From positions 1-24,067 of the forward strand of contig JADJWL010000001.1 of NCBI GenBank assembly GCA_016716385.1: DNA of 24,067 nt, given 5' to 3'. Under the pieces are notes generated by a model. The model was given only the letters and a program-made list of their open reading frames with translations. It did no database searches and had not been told where the DNA came from. This document shows positions 23,540 to 24,067 of this stretch, piece after piece. This DNA comes from Bryobacterales bacterium (lineage in GTDB: Bacteria > Acidobacteriota > Terriglobia > Bryobacterales > Bryobacteraceae). The position numbers and the translations under genes were made by a program. Each line of letters opens with the position of its first letter. Positions within the stretch are counted from its first letter, which is position 1.

Positions 23540-24067
23540 GGCCCCTGCTGAGGATACGCCGAAGCGTAGACGCAAGGTATATTGCACTTCGCGTCCGTAG
23601 TTCACCTGACTTCGTGATCCGGCCGAACTGGGTGCCGGTGACCGTCAGGTTCAAGGTTTCGGCATCACGCTGTTGGTGAGGTTGTATCCCTCCAACCTGA
23701 ACTCCAAGCTTGAACCGCCTCGGTCAAATCGAAGTTCTTTGAGAGCGTCGTGTCGAGATTCCAGCATTCCGGGGCCGGTAACGTGCGGGTACTGGAACGG
23801 GCTAAAAGTGGGGTAAATGAATGGCCTGCTTGAAGACCGACGTATCAAAACCACTTGTCCCATGTGCGAGGACTCGAACCCGGTTCGCCGGTGACGTCCA
23901 ACTGGCCGAAGCGTAGAAACGCCCCGGTATTGAACACGAAGATGCTGCTCATTGACCAACCTCCAACGATAGCGTTCAGCACCGGATTCATTCCTGGTTA
24001 AATCGGCGGCCCCGCCCAAAGGGGAGGTCCAGTCGTTCCAAGCGTCATGCGGTGCTGAGCCTGGTTC
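23540..24067 (-). pseudogene. TonB-dependent (Oar-type) receptor C-terminus, frameshifted, runs off the window
   Basis: The reverse strand reads FYPTFSPFQYPHVTGPGM-like residues, then in another frame WNLDTTLSKNFDLTE (about 23765-23720), then FRLEGYNLTNSVM (about 23690-23650), TVTGTQFGRITKSG and finally VNYGREVQYTLRLRF near 23600-23560. The order W/NLD..lsKNF, E.yNltN, fG.i and RE.Q..lrl.F is the last few beta-strands of the large outer-membrane receptors with carboxypeptidase-regulatory-like N-termini that are abundant in Acidobacteriota. They import or bind polymers or serve as outer-membrane structural proteins. At least four frame changes lie in 500 bp. The 5' part is to the right of the window. 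The exact stop is unclear. Confidence 0.7.

Noticed and set aside
16759..24067. Mobile island explaining the broken region
   Set aside because: No transposase, integrase, terminal repeats or composition change were seen; the gene fragments are ordinary chromosomal types.

Overview
The window looks like a GC-rich chromosome segment from an Acidobacteriota-type bacterium, probably related to Solibacter/Bryobacter. The assignment is inferred from a TonB-dependent (Oar-type) receptor C-terminus of the kind those genomes carry in many copies, an extended Hfq-like protein, the ferredoxin-dependent KorAB enzyme, and protein features I recall from that phylum. No rRNA or other taxonomic marker is present.

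Layout. (1) Bases 1 to about 3450 are the right end of an integrated mobile element that runs off the left edge: a RepA-like ATPase (partial), a primase-like protein and a small excisionase-type HTH protein on the minus strand, and, divergently, a zinc-finger/HTH protein translationally coupled to a tyrosine integrase. The integrase gene ends against the 3' end of a tRNA-Ser(GCT) gene, the likely attachment site. (2) Bases 3450 to 16750 are ordinary chromosome with every gene intact: a TlpA-like thioredoxin, an atypical SDR, tRNA-His, a membrane dCache sensor without output domain, a Spy-like periplasmic protein, a possible operon (isocitrate dehydrogenase, S41 C-terminal protease, a long eukaryote-like GMP synthase), a large secreted protein of unknown function, and korA-korB for 2-oxoglutarate:ferredoxin oxidoreductase. 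(3) Bases 16750 to 24067 still show about ten recognisable genes, but almost all are broken by frameshifts: a sulfatase, a methylmalonate-semialdehyde-dehydrogenase-like gene, a hydroxyacid-oxoacid transhydrogenase, a small membrane protein, Hfq (open but apparently patched), an acyl-CoA thioesterase, a TPR protein, ribose-5-phosphate isomerase B and a TonB-dependent receptor.

Function. The chromosomal part centres on 2-oxoglutarate: isocitrate dehydrogenase makes it, KorAB oxidises it with ferredoxin, and the transhydrogenase (if functional in the living organism) uses it as hydride acceptor. A second theme is the envelope: thioredoxin, protease, Spy-like protein, sensor and secreted 616-residue protein.

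Two signals stand out beyond gene content. Several genes have a -10-like hexamer ending exactly 6 nt before the start codon and no Shine-Dalgarno, which suggests leaderless transcripts. The change from no frameshifts in 16.9 kb to frameshifts in nearly every gene over the last 7 kb is abrupt, affects both strands and housekeeping-type genes, and may reflect poor sequence near a contig end rather than true gene decay. I found no clear novel defence or biosynthetic system; the unknown secreted protein, the coupled zinc-finger/integrase pair and the unseen cargo of the element are the best candidates for new biology.
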